A stretch of DNA of 35,987 bases from positions 1-35,987 of the forward strand of contig JAAAIG010000361.1 in assembly GCA_015852425.1 (NCBI GenBank). Direction: 5' to 3'. A program made the position numbers and the translations under genes. This document shows positions 10,754 to 20,774 of the stretch, piece after piece. The DNA is from Gryganskiella cystojenkinii (taxonomy: Eukaryota > Mortierellomycota > Mortierellomycetes > Mortierellales > Mortierellaceae). How positions within the stretch are numbered: position 1 is the first letter of the stretch; each line of letters begins with the position of its first letter. The notes under the pieces were generated by a model, which saw only the letters and a program-made list of their open reading frames with translations, ran no database searches and was not told where the DNA came from.

Positions 10754-11293
10754 ATGCCCACTCGCACCCTTTACCACATCTTCATTCTTGCCTTGGCGAT
10801 GATTTGTGTCCTGCCCTTGGTCATAGCTGCAATCTCGCCCGAAATACTCGATGCTGGCAAGTCTTATCAAGTTCTTCGCGAGACCAGGGGTCATTGGGAT
10901 GGCGGTGACTACAACGTAGATGTGGATAGTCCCAAAGGTGCGAAGCACTTGGCTATGCAGGTAAACCTCATCTCCCGATTGTTTGTGTGCACTCATTTTA
11001 TCGCATCCACATATCGTTGATGTTGACTAACACTGAAATATGATGTAAACTTTGCTCGTAAATAGAAATTGGCGGACTATTTCAAATCTGGATCCCAAAT
11101 CTCGGACGTGATCTTGGCCATGGGCCAACCTGACGAGAAGCGTCAGCAGTTGGATGAGACTGATCAGCCGTCAGGCCAGTCCTTCATCTACTATGTTTAC
11201 AAGTGGCGTAATAACCACGATTTCCTTTGGTTCCGTGAAGATGATGCCAACGGGAAAGTTACTAAGAGCGCGTGGTACTCTGCCCGCGATTAA
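10754..11293 (+). CDS. Small secreted protein of unknown function
   Basis: Exons 10754-10960 and 11066-11293 (GTAAAC...AATAG, phase 0) give 144 residues. The N-terminus is a clear signal peptide: PTR, then a hydrophobic core HIFILALAMICVLPLVIAA, with cleavage likely just after. The mature part is small and hydrophilic, with a compact C-terminal half that reads ISDVILAMGQPDEKR ... YYVYKWRN ... DFLWFRED ... GKVTKSAWYSARD. The order 'xxVxxxMGxPD ... Y-Y ... L-F ... GKV' resembles the pattern of SmpA/OmlA and BLIP-like small beta domains, but this is a weak pattern match. There are no cysteine pairs in the mature protein, unlike most fungal effectors. It has a TATA box and is convergent with ASA1, stops only 71 bases apart. 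I do not recognise a named family. Confidence 0.75.
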
Positions 11294-11364
11294 CATGGAA
11301 GAGTTTTCTTTCTCTAATTTTCTGAATAGTGCCATGACATTGTTGTTTTAGTCGTATTTTATTA

Positions 11365-13075
11365 TCAGTAGATCTCCCATAAACTGATTCGATGCTCTTT
11401 CCCGGCTGCCGCGATCCAATGCCGCCGGTACCATTTCTCTTGGCTGGCGAGTATCTCTTCGTGATCACTGTCCTCTTCACTATCAGACTCGTGCTCTTTC
11501 TCTTCCTGTTCATCATTTTCTTTCTCGTTCGCATCATCCTCGACATCTTTTGCCTCGACGACCTGCTCCAACTTTTGATCTGCTTCCTCATTGAACGAGT
11601 TTTCAGAAGCAGCAGTCGAGTTTTTCTCTTTCTCATCCCCCGTCATCACCTCTTCAGTTTTGATCTCGGCCAACGCGAGACCGTTCAGGGCCTCTCGATG
11701 ATATTTCAGAACCGCGAGCGGCTTTAAACTCTTGAACGCAAAGATTCGGATGTTGCCATCCCAGCCAGCCACTGCCACGATCTTGTTATCGCTGCGAATC
11801 CGCAACTCTCCTCGACCGCCCGAAGACCTTAAAGAGACCTTGGTGGTCTCAGGGACACCTTGCAATGGACTCGAAAGCATATACTTGACCAAAGTATTGT
11901 CCGCGCCACATGAGATTCCATAACGTAAATCCTTGGAGACATCCAGCGACACAACTAGTGTTTGTTGATGTGAAAGCAAAGGTCAGCGGCACCTCTCGTT
12001 TGAGAATTTTGTCCGTTGATATGGTCCCCGATTATATTTTTTTTTTCCACTCACCTGGTTCTTGATGACACTGGATACTCCATACGACCTCCATTTTCCG
12101 CTTTGGTGCACCTTTGGAATCCAGAGTCACAGGTACGGCTGCTGAAAGGGTTTCCTCCCGGAACAGGGCGACAGTACCACACTCGTATCCGATCATCATA
12201 TGAAGTTGCTGCCGCTGCTCCCGAGAACCAATGGAGCTGTCGACATCATGGATCTCTGGCTGTGTCCTGAATATCCGGATTGCCATGGCCGCACTCCTAT
12301 CAGATCTTGAGAGTGGATTTACTCCGCCTGGGACCGAGGATACTGATCGTCCGACAGCAGCAAAGGTCCTTTCTGGTTTGACTAGATCATACACGTCGAT
12401 TAGGGAGACGTCCTTGGTCGACGGCACGGCGATATAAAGATGCTGATACGTAGTCGATATAGACGACAGGGTAGAGTTTGGTGCTGATCCTGATGCCTGT
12501 GCTGACTTTAGTTGCAGGGATTCGATGACTAAGACAGACATGGCACAAAAGTTGAGAGCATTGACGGGAAGACTGTAAACTGGTTCAGGCTTTGAAATGG
12601 CCGAGGCGGTTGGAATCTTGGATCCCTTTCGGCGGTCAGTCCCGAGTAATATCGCCCGGAGATCCCAGACATGGATCACATGATCTCTACCATGACTGAG
12701 CAAGAACCCTGTCTCGTCCCACCACGACCCTTGTTGGCAACGACCCTTTCGAGTTTTCCCGCAAGTATGACTTTTCTGCGCCGCACTCGTTGATTCATTA
12801 CGATGGGGATATGGCACTGCCTTCAGGGCCAGGATCGAATCTGAAGGGTGAGCTTGCCACTTGGTGATTTGTCGACGTCTCCAGAGATCCCAGATAAAGA
12901 TCCAGCCGTCTTCGTCGGCAGTGGCTAAGAGCGCGTTCGAGTTGAGGAATTCGAGAGCATGGACCGGGGAATTGTGTCCGCGAAAGATGAACGACGGTGG
13001 TGGTGGTGGTGGAGGTGATGTTGTGGTTGATGAGCTGGCTGGGGAATGCGATCCCGAGCTTGATTTCGTCGACAT
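11365..13075 (-). CDS. ASA1: ASTRA-associated protein 1 homologue (WD40, GNB1L/Asa1 family)
   Basis: Minus-strand exons 12055-13075 and 11365-11954, intron GTGAGT...CTAG (100 bases, phase 1), give 536 residues. After a Ser/Thr-rich start and seven prolines (21-27), WD repeats begin with FRGHNSPVHALEFL ... DEDGWIFIWDL, then SHGRDHVIHVWDL, IGYECGTVALFREE, DNKIVAVAGWDGNIRIF, and the protein ends AAGKEHRISLWEIY, the end typical of Asa1/GNB1L. Known role: part of or partner to the ASTRA/TTT machinery that helps mature PIKK kinases and chromatin complexes; human GNB1L is related. An acidic, lysine-rich insert (about residues 440-515) sits before the last blade and is probably disordered. The start is the ATG at 13075; an in-frame ATG at 13180 is less likely because the added residues are poly-Lys and Phe-rich. 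It lies tandem with RRP41, 183 bases downstream of its stop. Confidence 0.85.
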
Positions 13076-13258
13076 GGTCTTCAAGTCTGTGAGTGAATGA
13101 GTGACATGAAAGAAGACGAATGCACATTCCTTTTTTTTTTTTTGTTCAGTCACAAAGCCACATGTCGATTTCAATTTCAAAATTCAATTACATCCCCTCT
13201 CGGGGCTGGCTTTAGTTTGACTTTTTCAGTCGTATATGCTTTCCTTTCTCCTTCCTCT

Positions 13259-14543
13259 CTAGACTGCCATCTTGGAGGCAAGGTCGTTGGCCCGATCGCG
13301 GATCGTCTTGTCCATGACATCGTACATACTCTTACAACCCTCCCTGGCCAACTCGAGCACATCCTTCAGCTTGTCGACATGTAACCGGGACTCCATCTGC
13401 ATCAGCGTCACTTTGCTCGTCTTTGGCAACAACGCGATCGTCACCTCTGACGTATCCGACGATTCTTCAATATGATTCAGATCTAATTACAGGTACACAA
13501 CAAACAATTATCGCCAGTTAGAACAATTGGTCCCCGAGGTTTTTTTCATGGTCCACTTTTGTCCCTTTACGTCAAAAGTATTCGATCAAATTCGTTTTCC
13601 CAAAAGAAAAAAAAATAAAGACTCACCAATGGCAGCTTCTCGTTCCACCCATCCGGCTGTGCAAGCACATACATAATCCGTCATAGCGATTCCAGCATCA
13701 ATCAGGGCCAAGGTCGCAGCGTTGATACAGGCCTGGAGCGTACCGCCATCGTGCTGAATAATCTGAAGGTAGATGTCGATCTGAGAGCGAGGATAAAGTG
13801 TAGTGATCACAACGGGTTCAAAAGTCTGCTTTACGAATGAGGCCATCTCCAACAAACGCCTAGGAAGTAGCAAATGAATGAGGAAGGATCCGGTGAGCAC
13901 TCAACGTTGTCGTTGGTATGAAAAGCCCCAGTCATACTGAACGATGAAAAACAAACGGTAGCAACGAAATCCATACTTGTCATTCTTTGTCCGCCTCTTT
14001 CTCTCGCCTGAACTGAAAGGTGCGACGTTGAACTCGACATTGATAAGAGCGCGGTCATGAAGAACCATTCCACGGTGTCTAGCCTCCCGAGGTCCGTAGA
14101 CAGCTGCAAGGACCTTGGTGTTTCCATGCTCCAAGTACGCCGATCCATCGGCCTGCGACAAGACCGCGGTTGTGCTGGTAATCTTTCTCAACTCTGCTGG
14201 GCGACGACCATCGACTCGAAGGCCTGTATATCATTACGGAAAAGTCAAAAGCGGGTTAGTTTGTTTCTGGTTCGTCATTATAAAAGTGCGTGTCTAGTTA
14301 AGGACGCGTCCAACAAGAACACTGAGGAGGAAACTTGGACTGTACCTTCTGGGGACAAAAGTTCAACGCGAGACTAATTGCAAGAGGCGAGCGATTCCGG
14401 AGAGATTGAGAAAGAGAGAGAGGCGTGTCCAGTCGGCAGAGACTGTGGTTAGTTTTGCTTTGCAGGCTTCGAGTCATTTGCCTAATGGTTCTGCGCAGAA
14501 TGCATCGCCTGTGTTGCCGAGCCTGTCCAGATCAGGTTACCAT
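13259..14543 (-). CDS. RRP41: Exosome complex RNase PH-like subunit RRP41 (Ski6/EXOSC4)
   Basis: Minus-strand exons 14541-14543 (the ATG alone), 14346-14373, 13977-14223, 13627-13859 and 13259-13482 give 244 residues; yeast Rrp41 is 246. The first intron is ATG|GTAACC ... TTAG|TCTCGC, giving M-SRVELLSPEG, the expected N-terminus. Then GLRVDGRRPAELRKI, QADGSAYLEHGNTKVLAAV, VYGPREARHRG, YPRSQIDIYLQIIQHDGG, ACINAATLALIDAGIAM and a C-terminal helical end. Known role: one of six RNase PH-type ring subunits of the nine-subunit exosome core in nucleus and cytoplasm; catalytically silent in fungi and animals and acts as scaffold for Rrp44 and Rrp6. The start exon is set by splice signals and family N-terminus and has not been tested by RNA. 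It shares a 326-base upstream region with NR2C2AP. Confidence 0.93.
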
Positions 14544-14869
14544 TATGGTGAATATTTAGATGCGGTGGTGTCCTTCTGGTTGTTCTTTCCTGCTTGTGTT
14601 CCTGCTGTATTGATGAGTCCAAATGAGTCGGAATGAGTAGAAGACAGGGGGTCAATGAATGAAAAGAGGGGTTCAACGTGGAAGGTATTAGAGAGAAAAG
14701 GTGTGGAAAAAAGGAAAAGAAAAAAAAGCACAACAAAGCCACAGTCAGTGCCAGAGTGCTGATCGTGACTGCCGATTATTATTTCAATAGCGATTTACGA
14801 GCTGGACATAACCGCAAGAAAGACCGCCACTTGCTCTGCTCCAGACACTCCTTCGCACATCTAACAACC
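14544..14869. promoter_or_regulatory. Shared upstream region of RRP41 and NR2C2AP
   Basis: The two start codons point away from each other across 326 bases, so this is a likely bidirectional promoter. No TATA at the usual distance on either side. A purine-rich stretch spans about 14640-14735. Confidence 0.5.
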
Positions 14870-15630
14870 ATGACCAGTCTGTTGAATGCCGACTGTCGCA
14901 TAAAGTAATGGACTAATGCTGCAGCGGGAACACGATGCTAATGCATGCCAGTGCAGGGTGCTTCATTCCCTTCAACTCACTGACCCCCCCCGCTCGACTA
15001 CCATCTCTTTCTCTTTCTTGTCCACTCGTTTTACTGTCTACTCGTAGAGTGAGCTCAGTCCTCAACAAGGAGACCACCCTCTATGGCAAACAATTCTTGA
15101 CAGACGGCAGCGAAGAGACCTGCTGGAACTCTGAGGCGGTAATTTATCTTTTGCTTTGACCTTGTTTATCCACTCAAGGGACATGACGACTCCATTCACC
15201 GAAAAAAAATCTAACGCTTGGATGGCGATCGTCTCAACACTACCTCGTTTTCTCTTCGTTTTTCTCCTTCACCTTCTGTCGCTCTCTCTTTCTATCTACG
15301 CGCACCGACCATTTTGGACGCTCTTAGGGAACACCTCAATTCATAGTAGTCGATTTCGGACGCGAGGTCACGATCGACTCGATCATGCTCATGTTCCAGG
15401 GTGGGTTCGTTGGCAAGACCTGTCAACTCCTTTCTTGGACGAACGGCACTACGTTCGAAGAGATCATGAAGTTTTACCCGGAGGATATCAACCCTGCTCA
15501 GTCATTTCCCGTACCAGAGACTGCTCCCTATAGAACAACTTCTAGAGTCAAGATCGTATTCGAGTCTAGTACGGATTTCTTTGGGCGGATCACGGTATAT
15601 CAGTTGGACATCCTTGGTAGGGAGGCATAA
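14870..15630 (+). CDS. NR2C2AP: NR2C2AP-like F5/8 type C (discoidin-fold) protein
   Basis: Exons 14870-14904, 15048-15138 and 15328-15630 give 142 residues; human NR2C2AP (TRA16) is 139. Introns are GTAATG...CGTAG (phase 2) and GTAATT...CTTAG (phase 0). Family stretches in order: KVSSVLNKETTLYGKQFL, EETCWNSEA, a beta-rich VVDFGREVTIDSIMLMFQGG, FYPEDINPAQSFPVP, and STDFFGRITVYQLDILG at the end. The fold is a galactose-binding-like jelly roll. In mammals it binds the nuclear receptor TR4; fungi lack that receptor, so the ancestral role is unknown and may be carbohydrate or protein binding in the cytosol or nucleus. The short first exon matches the expected N-terminus and fixes the start. Confidence 0.9.
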
Positions 15631-16387
15631 TGTCATAAAAAATATATATAGTTTACTCTTCCATGCTTCCCTTAGATAGGAAAAATCTTAATACCAAAGC
15701 CACGGTTGTTCATCATAACGATACAACGCAATGATGCCCGTCAGAAGAAGACCAAACTAAACAAAAAAAATTGTCAGGAGCTTGCTTCAATGTGTCCTCT
15801 GCGGAGAGAGAGAGTCCTTCGATTCGGTGGCCTTTGTTCTATCGCGAGTAGTGAAGAACATCAGTAACATTGAACTATAGATGTCTTTGAAAACTATAAG
15901 ACCCGTTCACGGAAGAAGAAAAAAGCGAAGAGTATGGCGAGCGCTTCTGGTGTACTCTGCGAAGTAGATGAAACTATTTGTATTATTTTCAGCGTTACTA
16001 CATTACTATAGCCGCCAACAAAGTCGAATGATCTAGGAACAGCGGCAACCATAACAATCAGGGGGACGCAAATGAGTCACCATTAACGACCTATGTCGAG
16101 AGAAGGCGTGTCTACGAGTCTTTATTTGTTGATCGCCAACTCTCTCTCTTGCCTTGGGCTATGTAAGGTCCTTTTCTTCCAGAAGGCAAGACGCGATTTG
16201 TGTTGAAAATAAACCCAAAGATAGAGTTATCGTGGGTAATGAGGTCCTTACTCCATACAATCTCGCGCAGAAAATGATTGAATAGCAACTAAGGCCTATA
16301 ATAACAAAGAAGAAAGGACAACTTGCTGATAACCTCTGTCGCTAGCTAATAGACTAGATCGCCTTGCAAAACAGTATTCCTTCGCAG

Positions 16388-16497
16388 CTATGCGACGCCA
16401 GCTTTACCAGGAGGATCAGCAGGACCAGGAACACCATCCCTACCGTTATAGCCGTCTTTACCGTCAAAACCACCTTACCAGGAGGACCAGGCGGACC
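16388..16497 (-). pseudogene. Frameshifted collagen-like Gly-X-Y remnant
   Basis: On the minus strand one frame reads GPPGPPGK, and one base out of step the next frame continues GFDGKDGYNGRDGVPGPA, then DPPGKAGVA and a stop at 16388-16390. Glycine falls at every third residue except for one Gly-to-Asp change. The join loses one base. A donor-like GTAAGG lies at the break, but the Gly-X-Y pattern goes on directly after it, so a frameshift explains the data better than an intron. No upstream signal peptide or coding start could be found. Collagen-like proteins occur in fungi, bacteria and large viruses; origin cannot be told here. Confidence 0.45.
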
Positions 16498-17559
16498 ATT
16501 ATCGCGCTTAGCATTAGGATGGGAAGACTGGGTCCAGGCTGGCGATTTTTCCCTCATAGTTTACAATACATTCCGGGTTACAGTATAACAGTATATGATC
16601 AGGACGCCGGAGAAAGACCGGGACATGAACGAAGTAATTGCTATGTGTTTGGCTTCTCATTGCGCGAAGTTGCTTGACGAAAGGAGGGAGGTCATTGTCG
16701 TGCAGGATAGTTTTGAATCCAAGCGTGCACATCAATATTCTGTCAGTGTGTGGTGGTTCAAGGAGCAATTCCAGTCAAGAGTGCATCTAAATCTCATGGA
16801 AAAACCTTACTGTACCTTCGATGGTAAGAGGAAGAACGAAGGCACTCAGAAGAATATTCGTACCAGATCTTTATGGCGACAGTGAAAGCGTGTTTTTCTA
16901 AGTTGGTATGGACGTCTCCCTTCAGCGCGTAAGTACATGCCTGGAAAAAAGGCTACTCTCTGCACCAAACTTCTCGAATTCAAAAGGTAGCAGAGGGCCA
17001 AATCTGGCATGATGGAGACAGAGATAGAGGTTGACGCACACAGGCGTGGTATTGTTTCTGTCGACGATCTATGTCATGCAGTAAACAAAGGCACCCGAAG
17101 ACCAAGAGGTACAAAAAGCTGGCCACCGCGTACTACGCCAAAAGAACAAAAAATAATGTCGGAAGCAAGCGAACGATACGAGAGAAACTACTAGTCTGAA
17201 GCGATCACAATTATGAACTACTGTAGCGAAACAACGAGATGCCGAAAACGTTTGTATTAGCGATATTCTGTCCGGTGACTATAAGAAAGAGGGAAGAAGT
17301 AGGGTCCGTTTAATGTGAAAGAGAACAGGTAATAAGCAAAACTGACCAATACTGGCACCCCAAAAGCACAAAGCACCGCAGGATAGTAAGAGAATGAAGT
17401 TCAATTCAAAAAGAAATGATAGCTGTTGCAGGTTCTTCAAGCATACATTCCATGGTCCTTGACGGCCGAGCTTTTGGTTGGCAGCTAAGCAAAAAAAAGG
17501 ACCGTTCAAATACGAACGACTTGGAGTTAGCGATTGGATTGTTTCTTCAAATAAAAAAC

Positions 17560-17565
17560 AAAAAA
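17560..17565 (-). terminator. Pol III terminator of the second tRNA-Ser
   Basis: Six T on the minus strand, eight bases after the discriminator, with a second T6 run (17553-17558) just beyond. Confidence 0.7.
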
Positions 17566-17572
17566 GAAATGG

Positions 17573-17653
17573 CGTCAACAGCAGGATTTGAACCTGCGCG
17601 GGAGAACCCATGAGATTTCTAGTCTCACGCCTTAACCGCTCGGCCATGTTGAC
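17573..17653 (-). tRNA. tRNA-Ser(AGA): tRNA-Ser (anticodon AGA), copy 2
   Basis: Identical over all 81 bases to the gene at 9997-10077, including anticodon loop CTAGAAA and B box GGTTCAAATCC, and also followed by genomic CCA. Flanks beyond that differ from copy 1, so this is not part of a longer duplication. It lies about 200 bases past the stop of the SWIB gene on the same strand. Confidence 0.96.
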
Positions 17654-17713
17654 CATCTTTGAAGATGAAAATCAGTTTTCTAAAGCCGCTATCAAGAGAA
17701 AGCATCCCGATAA

Positions 17714-17734
17714 CACGTGACAACAAATCACGTG
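17714..17734. promoter_or_regulatory. Two CACGTGA motifs upstream of tRNA-Ser copy 2
   Basis: CACGTG at 17714-17719 and 17729-17734, each followed by A, lie 60-80 bases upstream of the tRNA on its strand. Copy 1 has a CACGTG palindrome at a similar distance. They also fall in the 3' flank of the SWIB gene. Function is inferred only. Confidence 0.3.
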
Positions 17735-17854
17735 AAATAGCGCCACCAATTTGTTGTGTGTGACCCTTAAGTGAATTCTACCTTTATTTGTTTTAAAGTG
17801 GTTCCAGCGTGCGTTGAAGAACTGCACCGTGATCAACCAATCCTAACTCTTTTT

Positions 17855-19652
17855 TCAGATCGCCTGTGCTGAAGGGGCTTCCTCTGGTTTGGTCAAGTGT
17901 GCACTAAGATACTTGTTCATCGAGAAACAGTTGACCTGATCCAGTCCAAAGAGGTTCTTCAACTTTGCATCACAGTTGATCGTGCGCTTGTCTATCCAGA
18001 GTTAAAGCACAATAAGAGAAACGTACAAAGGTTTATCAGTACGGTCCTCGATTCCAAAGCAAAAAGAACTTGTCCTGGCTGGATTTTGAAAGAGTTAAAA
18101 TCATACCCTGCTCGTTTTGGAGGTTGTTGGCCTTGATGTAAACCCACATCTGCTTCACGACTTCAGGCCGAGACATCTATTTTTGAATCACACACACCAG
18201 TAAAAACATAGGTCAGTAAAAGAACGACTCCACCGTCGCTCCTGTTACCGTTGAATATAAAATAAAATAAAAAGTAATAGAGACAGCATATTAGTGCCAT
18301 ACCTCAATCTGACCAGACGCGCCTATCGTTCCAGCATCGCCAATAACATTTGCCAAGTTGCTACTGATGATCAGCGGCCGCGTGAACGCATTAGTCTTGG
18401 GCGTACCATCCGGGTTCATGGGTTGTTTCCGTTTCGGTTTGTCCGCCTTGTCGGCCTTGCTCGATTTCTTTGAAGGTTTTTTCTTGGCCGCAGGGGAGGA
18501 AGACGTCCTGGCCTTCTTCCGACTCGTCGATTCGCCCTCCACAGAAGAAAACGAAGCGTCCGATTCGTCACCACTGTCCACTTCCTTCTTCACCTTCTTT
18601 TTGCTCGATGTTGATGATGATGATTTGGCAGGAGCGGCAGGCCTTGGTTTCTCTTCCTTCTTGACCTCGATCTTGGGGGGGACATAGGACGTCGGTGGGA
18701 GAGCGAATCCAATTCCTGGCGGTGCCGATGATGGTGCCGTTGACGTGGCGACCTGGGGTGCTGCTGATGTTTGTTGGTAGTAGTTTTGTTGCTGATGATG
18801 TTGCTGCTGGTGATGTTGCTGCTGGTGATGATGCTGTTGTGGTTGTTGATAGTGGTTATGGTGGTTGTTGAAATGCTGTTGCTGGTGTTGTGGCGGTGCG
18901 TTTCCATTGAGAACAGCTCGCTCGATCTGGACAAATCAAGAAGAAAATAGAGCCAAGATCGAAAAAAAAGAAGTCAGTTAAAGTTTTGTGATGAGAAATG
19001 TGACCCCACAATCCAATTGAAAGAGAGAGGGCAAAATAAAAGAAAAAAGGAGAGAGCCATTCTTTTTTTCTTTTCTTTCTTTCTTGGATCCCTGGGCTTT
19101 GATATTGCATCGATAGCACTGAAACGTTGCATTCTTCATGAAAAAAAAAAGATTCACCTCATCCGTGATCTTTGTGTAGATCTCGATGACGAGTTCATCG
19201 AATTCACGCTTGATATGGGCGAGACTTGAATTGGTGAGTTGTTCGACCTGCTTCCGGATACCCTTTGCTGAGACAGTAGGGATATCAGCCTTGTAGATCA
19301 GGTCTACGAGATGGCAATGAAAGAAAAAGGTAACAGGTATTCAGGTCAGCGAGAGAAAAGAAGAGAGTTGCAATCCAGACTAAAACGCGGAGAAGGGTAT
19401 GTAACAAACGCGTTTATGGGTATGTAAAAGTTAGAGATTATGCACGTCGTTGGGGAAAGCATCGACTCCTTGCCAGAGTAAGGGTTGTCTTTTTAAATTC
19501 AATCCATTGCATCTCTTTCGAGCCCGTCCCTGGAGAGAATGCTCTTATTTGTCGTCGTGTGTCATTTCACCCCATGGTTGGGTCGTGTCGTTTTTTTTTA
19601 TCATTTTACCTGTCACCATTGAACGATAGATTTCGACGCTGGGATTCGACAT
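17855..19652 (-). CDS. DEK_C and SWIB/MDM2 domain chromatin protein (Uaf30/Tri1-like)
   Basis: Minus-strand exons 19610-19652, 19158-19303, 18303-18926, 18107-18176 and 17855-17991 give 339 residues. Residues 1-63 match a DEK_C domain (VEIYRSMVTDLIYKAD, GIRKQVEQLTN, FDELVIEIYTKITDE). Next is a Gln/His-rich stretch from repeated CAA/CAG/CAT triplets, then a Lys/Ser-rich basic linker (KKKPSKKSSKADKADKPKRK). The C-terminus is a SWIB domain: FTRPLIISSNLANVIG, MSRPEVVKQMWVYIKANNLQ, DKRTINCDAKLKNLFG, FSMNKYLSAHLTK. Yeast proteins with the same two domains are Tri1 and Uaf30, the latter part of the Pol I upstream activating factor. A nuclear chromatin role is expected; Pol I versus general chromatin cannot be decided. 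The long linker is an addition relative to the yeast proteins. It is head-to-head with the RCO1-like gene. Confidence 0.9.
18757..18890 (-). repeat. CAG/CAA/CAT triplet repeat in the SWIB gene
   Basis: Imperfect triplets encode alternating Gln and His runs (HHQQQHHQQQHHQQQ). It stays in frame and is a candidate length-variable site. Confidence 0.8.
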
Positions 19653-20774
19653 TTTGAGTATTAAACTAACTGTCCAGTCGGTTTAAGTTTTTGATACACC
19701 AGTTCCTTGGTTGGTTTGGTTTGGTCCGATGTGGATGAAAAAAAAAAAAGGACAAAGAAATGAGGGCTGAGATGGAGGCGAATGTGTGTTTGAAAAAAAG
19801 CGAGAGAGAGAGAGAATAAAACAGAGTGCAACAAGTTTTCGCAAGTTTTTTGGTTGTCCATACAGAACACGAAACGAAAGAAGTGACTGCGTTTCGATGA
19901 CAATGATATCACAGGCCGGCAGCTGGACTGGAGTCCAAAAAAGACACCTTGTTGTTTCTGTGCAATTGTAGGTGAGGAACAGGGTTCTGTCGCATGGGGA
20001 GCCTGATCGACTTCACCGCGCTTGTAAACAAAGGCACTGGAATTCTCTCCATACCTCCGCGATATTGGGATGTGCACATTGCCAAGGTAACGTGACCCAA
20101 GATGTGCTCGCTCTCTCCACAAGCACCTGTTTACGATCCCCCCTCCTCCAACGAGAAACGTGAACAGCAGAAAAAGTCAAAGTCGCCATATGCAGAAGTC
20201 TTTACAGACAGTGTGCTTGTTGAGTGCTTGTGTTTGTTGTGTGTTTGTGCGCTTGTTTCTGCATGTCTCTCCTGAGGTCTTTATTCCTCTCGTTCTTCTC
20301 TGATCTCTCCCCCCCTTGTAATTTTGTTGTGTGTGTGTGTGTATGTGAGTGTATCTGTCCTCTGGTTCCAATCTCCCAAAAAATATTTTTTTTTGGATCC
20401 AAAAAGACGAAAATTTTCTTTTTTCCGCTCTTTTTCCCTTTCTTTCCTCTTTCTCCAAAATTATTCTCTTCAAGCCCCTCTCTCCCAAAGAAAAAATCTG
20501 AACAAGCCAAAAGCCAGGAGCCGCATTAGGAACCAAGCGCGAGGATCAAGTTAAGCAAGGAACAAGGACCATATCAGGAACCATCAGGAATCGGACAAAG
20601 GATCTTCACTCATAATTGCCCATTGGCCGTTAACAGAAGAAAACAACATCCAGGAGCTGTATCGCTGCAAGGAGGAACCATCGCCCTTTTTTGGTTATTG
20701 CCTGTCGCCACGGAAAAAAGGGTGATATTTCTCTCTTGTTCAAACTGTTGTCCATCTCAGGAGCATCCTCGCCG
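19653..20774. promoter_or_regulatory. Shared upstream region of the SWIB and RCO1-like genes
   Basis: About 1.1 kb separates two outward-facing starts. It contains a GA run near 19801-19815, an unbroken (GT)7 at 20329-20342, pyrimidine-rich DNA at about 20400-20490 on the plus strand, and an acceptor-like CTCAG at 20756-20760, 14 bases before the RCO1 ATG, which hints at a 5' UTR intron. Open frames on both strands here are low-complexity shadows. Confidence 0.5.
20329..20342. repeat. (GT)7 microsatellite
   Basis: Seven uninterrupted GT units in the shared upstream region. Confidence 0.9.

Larger units (their letters stand above)
15631..17572. other. Gene-poor stretch with scattered decayed frames
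   Basis: Nearly 2 kb without a supported gene. Short frames at 16595-16885 (+), 16514-16768 (-) and 17009-17194 (+) show no domain. The only recognisable trace is a collagen-like Gly-X-Y run on the minus strand (16388-16497). The first 700 bases hold only short frames with no visible coding features. This looks like a decayed insertion or old pseudogenes, but I see no terminal repeats. Confidence 0.4.

Noticed and set aside
12032..13180. Upstream ATG at 13180 as the ASA1 start
   Set aside because: It would add 35 residues with a poly-Lys stretch and FVFF-like filler, while the ATG at 13075 gives a normal family start.
16479..16492. GTAAGG within the collagen-like run as a splice donor
   Set aside because: The Gly-X-Y pattern continues immediately after it in a shifted frame, so a frameshift is the simpler reading.
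16595..16885. 96-codon plus-strand frame next to the collagen-like relic
   Set aside because: No recognisable domain, no splice-supported extension, and it is antisense to another equally featureless frame.
20202..20536. Overlapping open frames on both strands in the SWIB/RCO1 spacer
   Set aside because: Low-complexity products of GT, CT and A runs with no family similarity.
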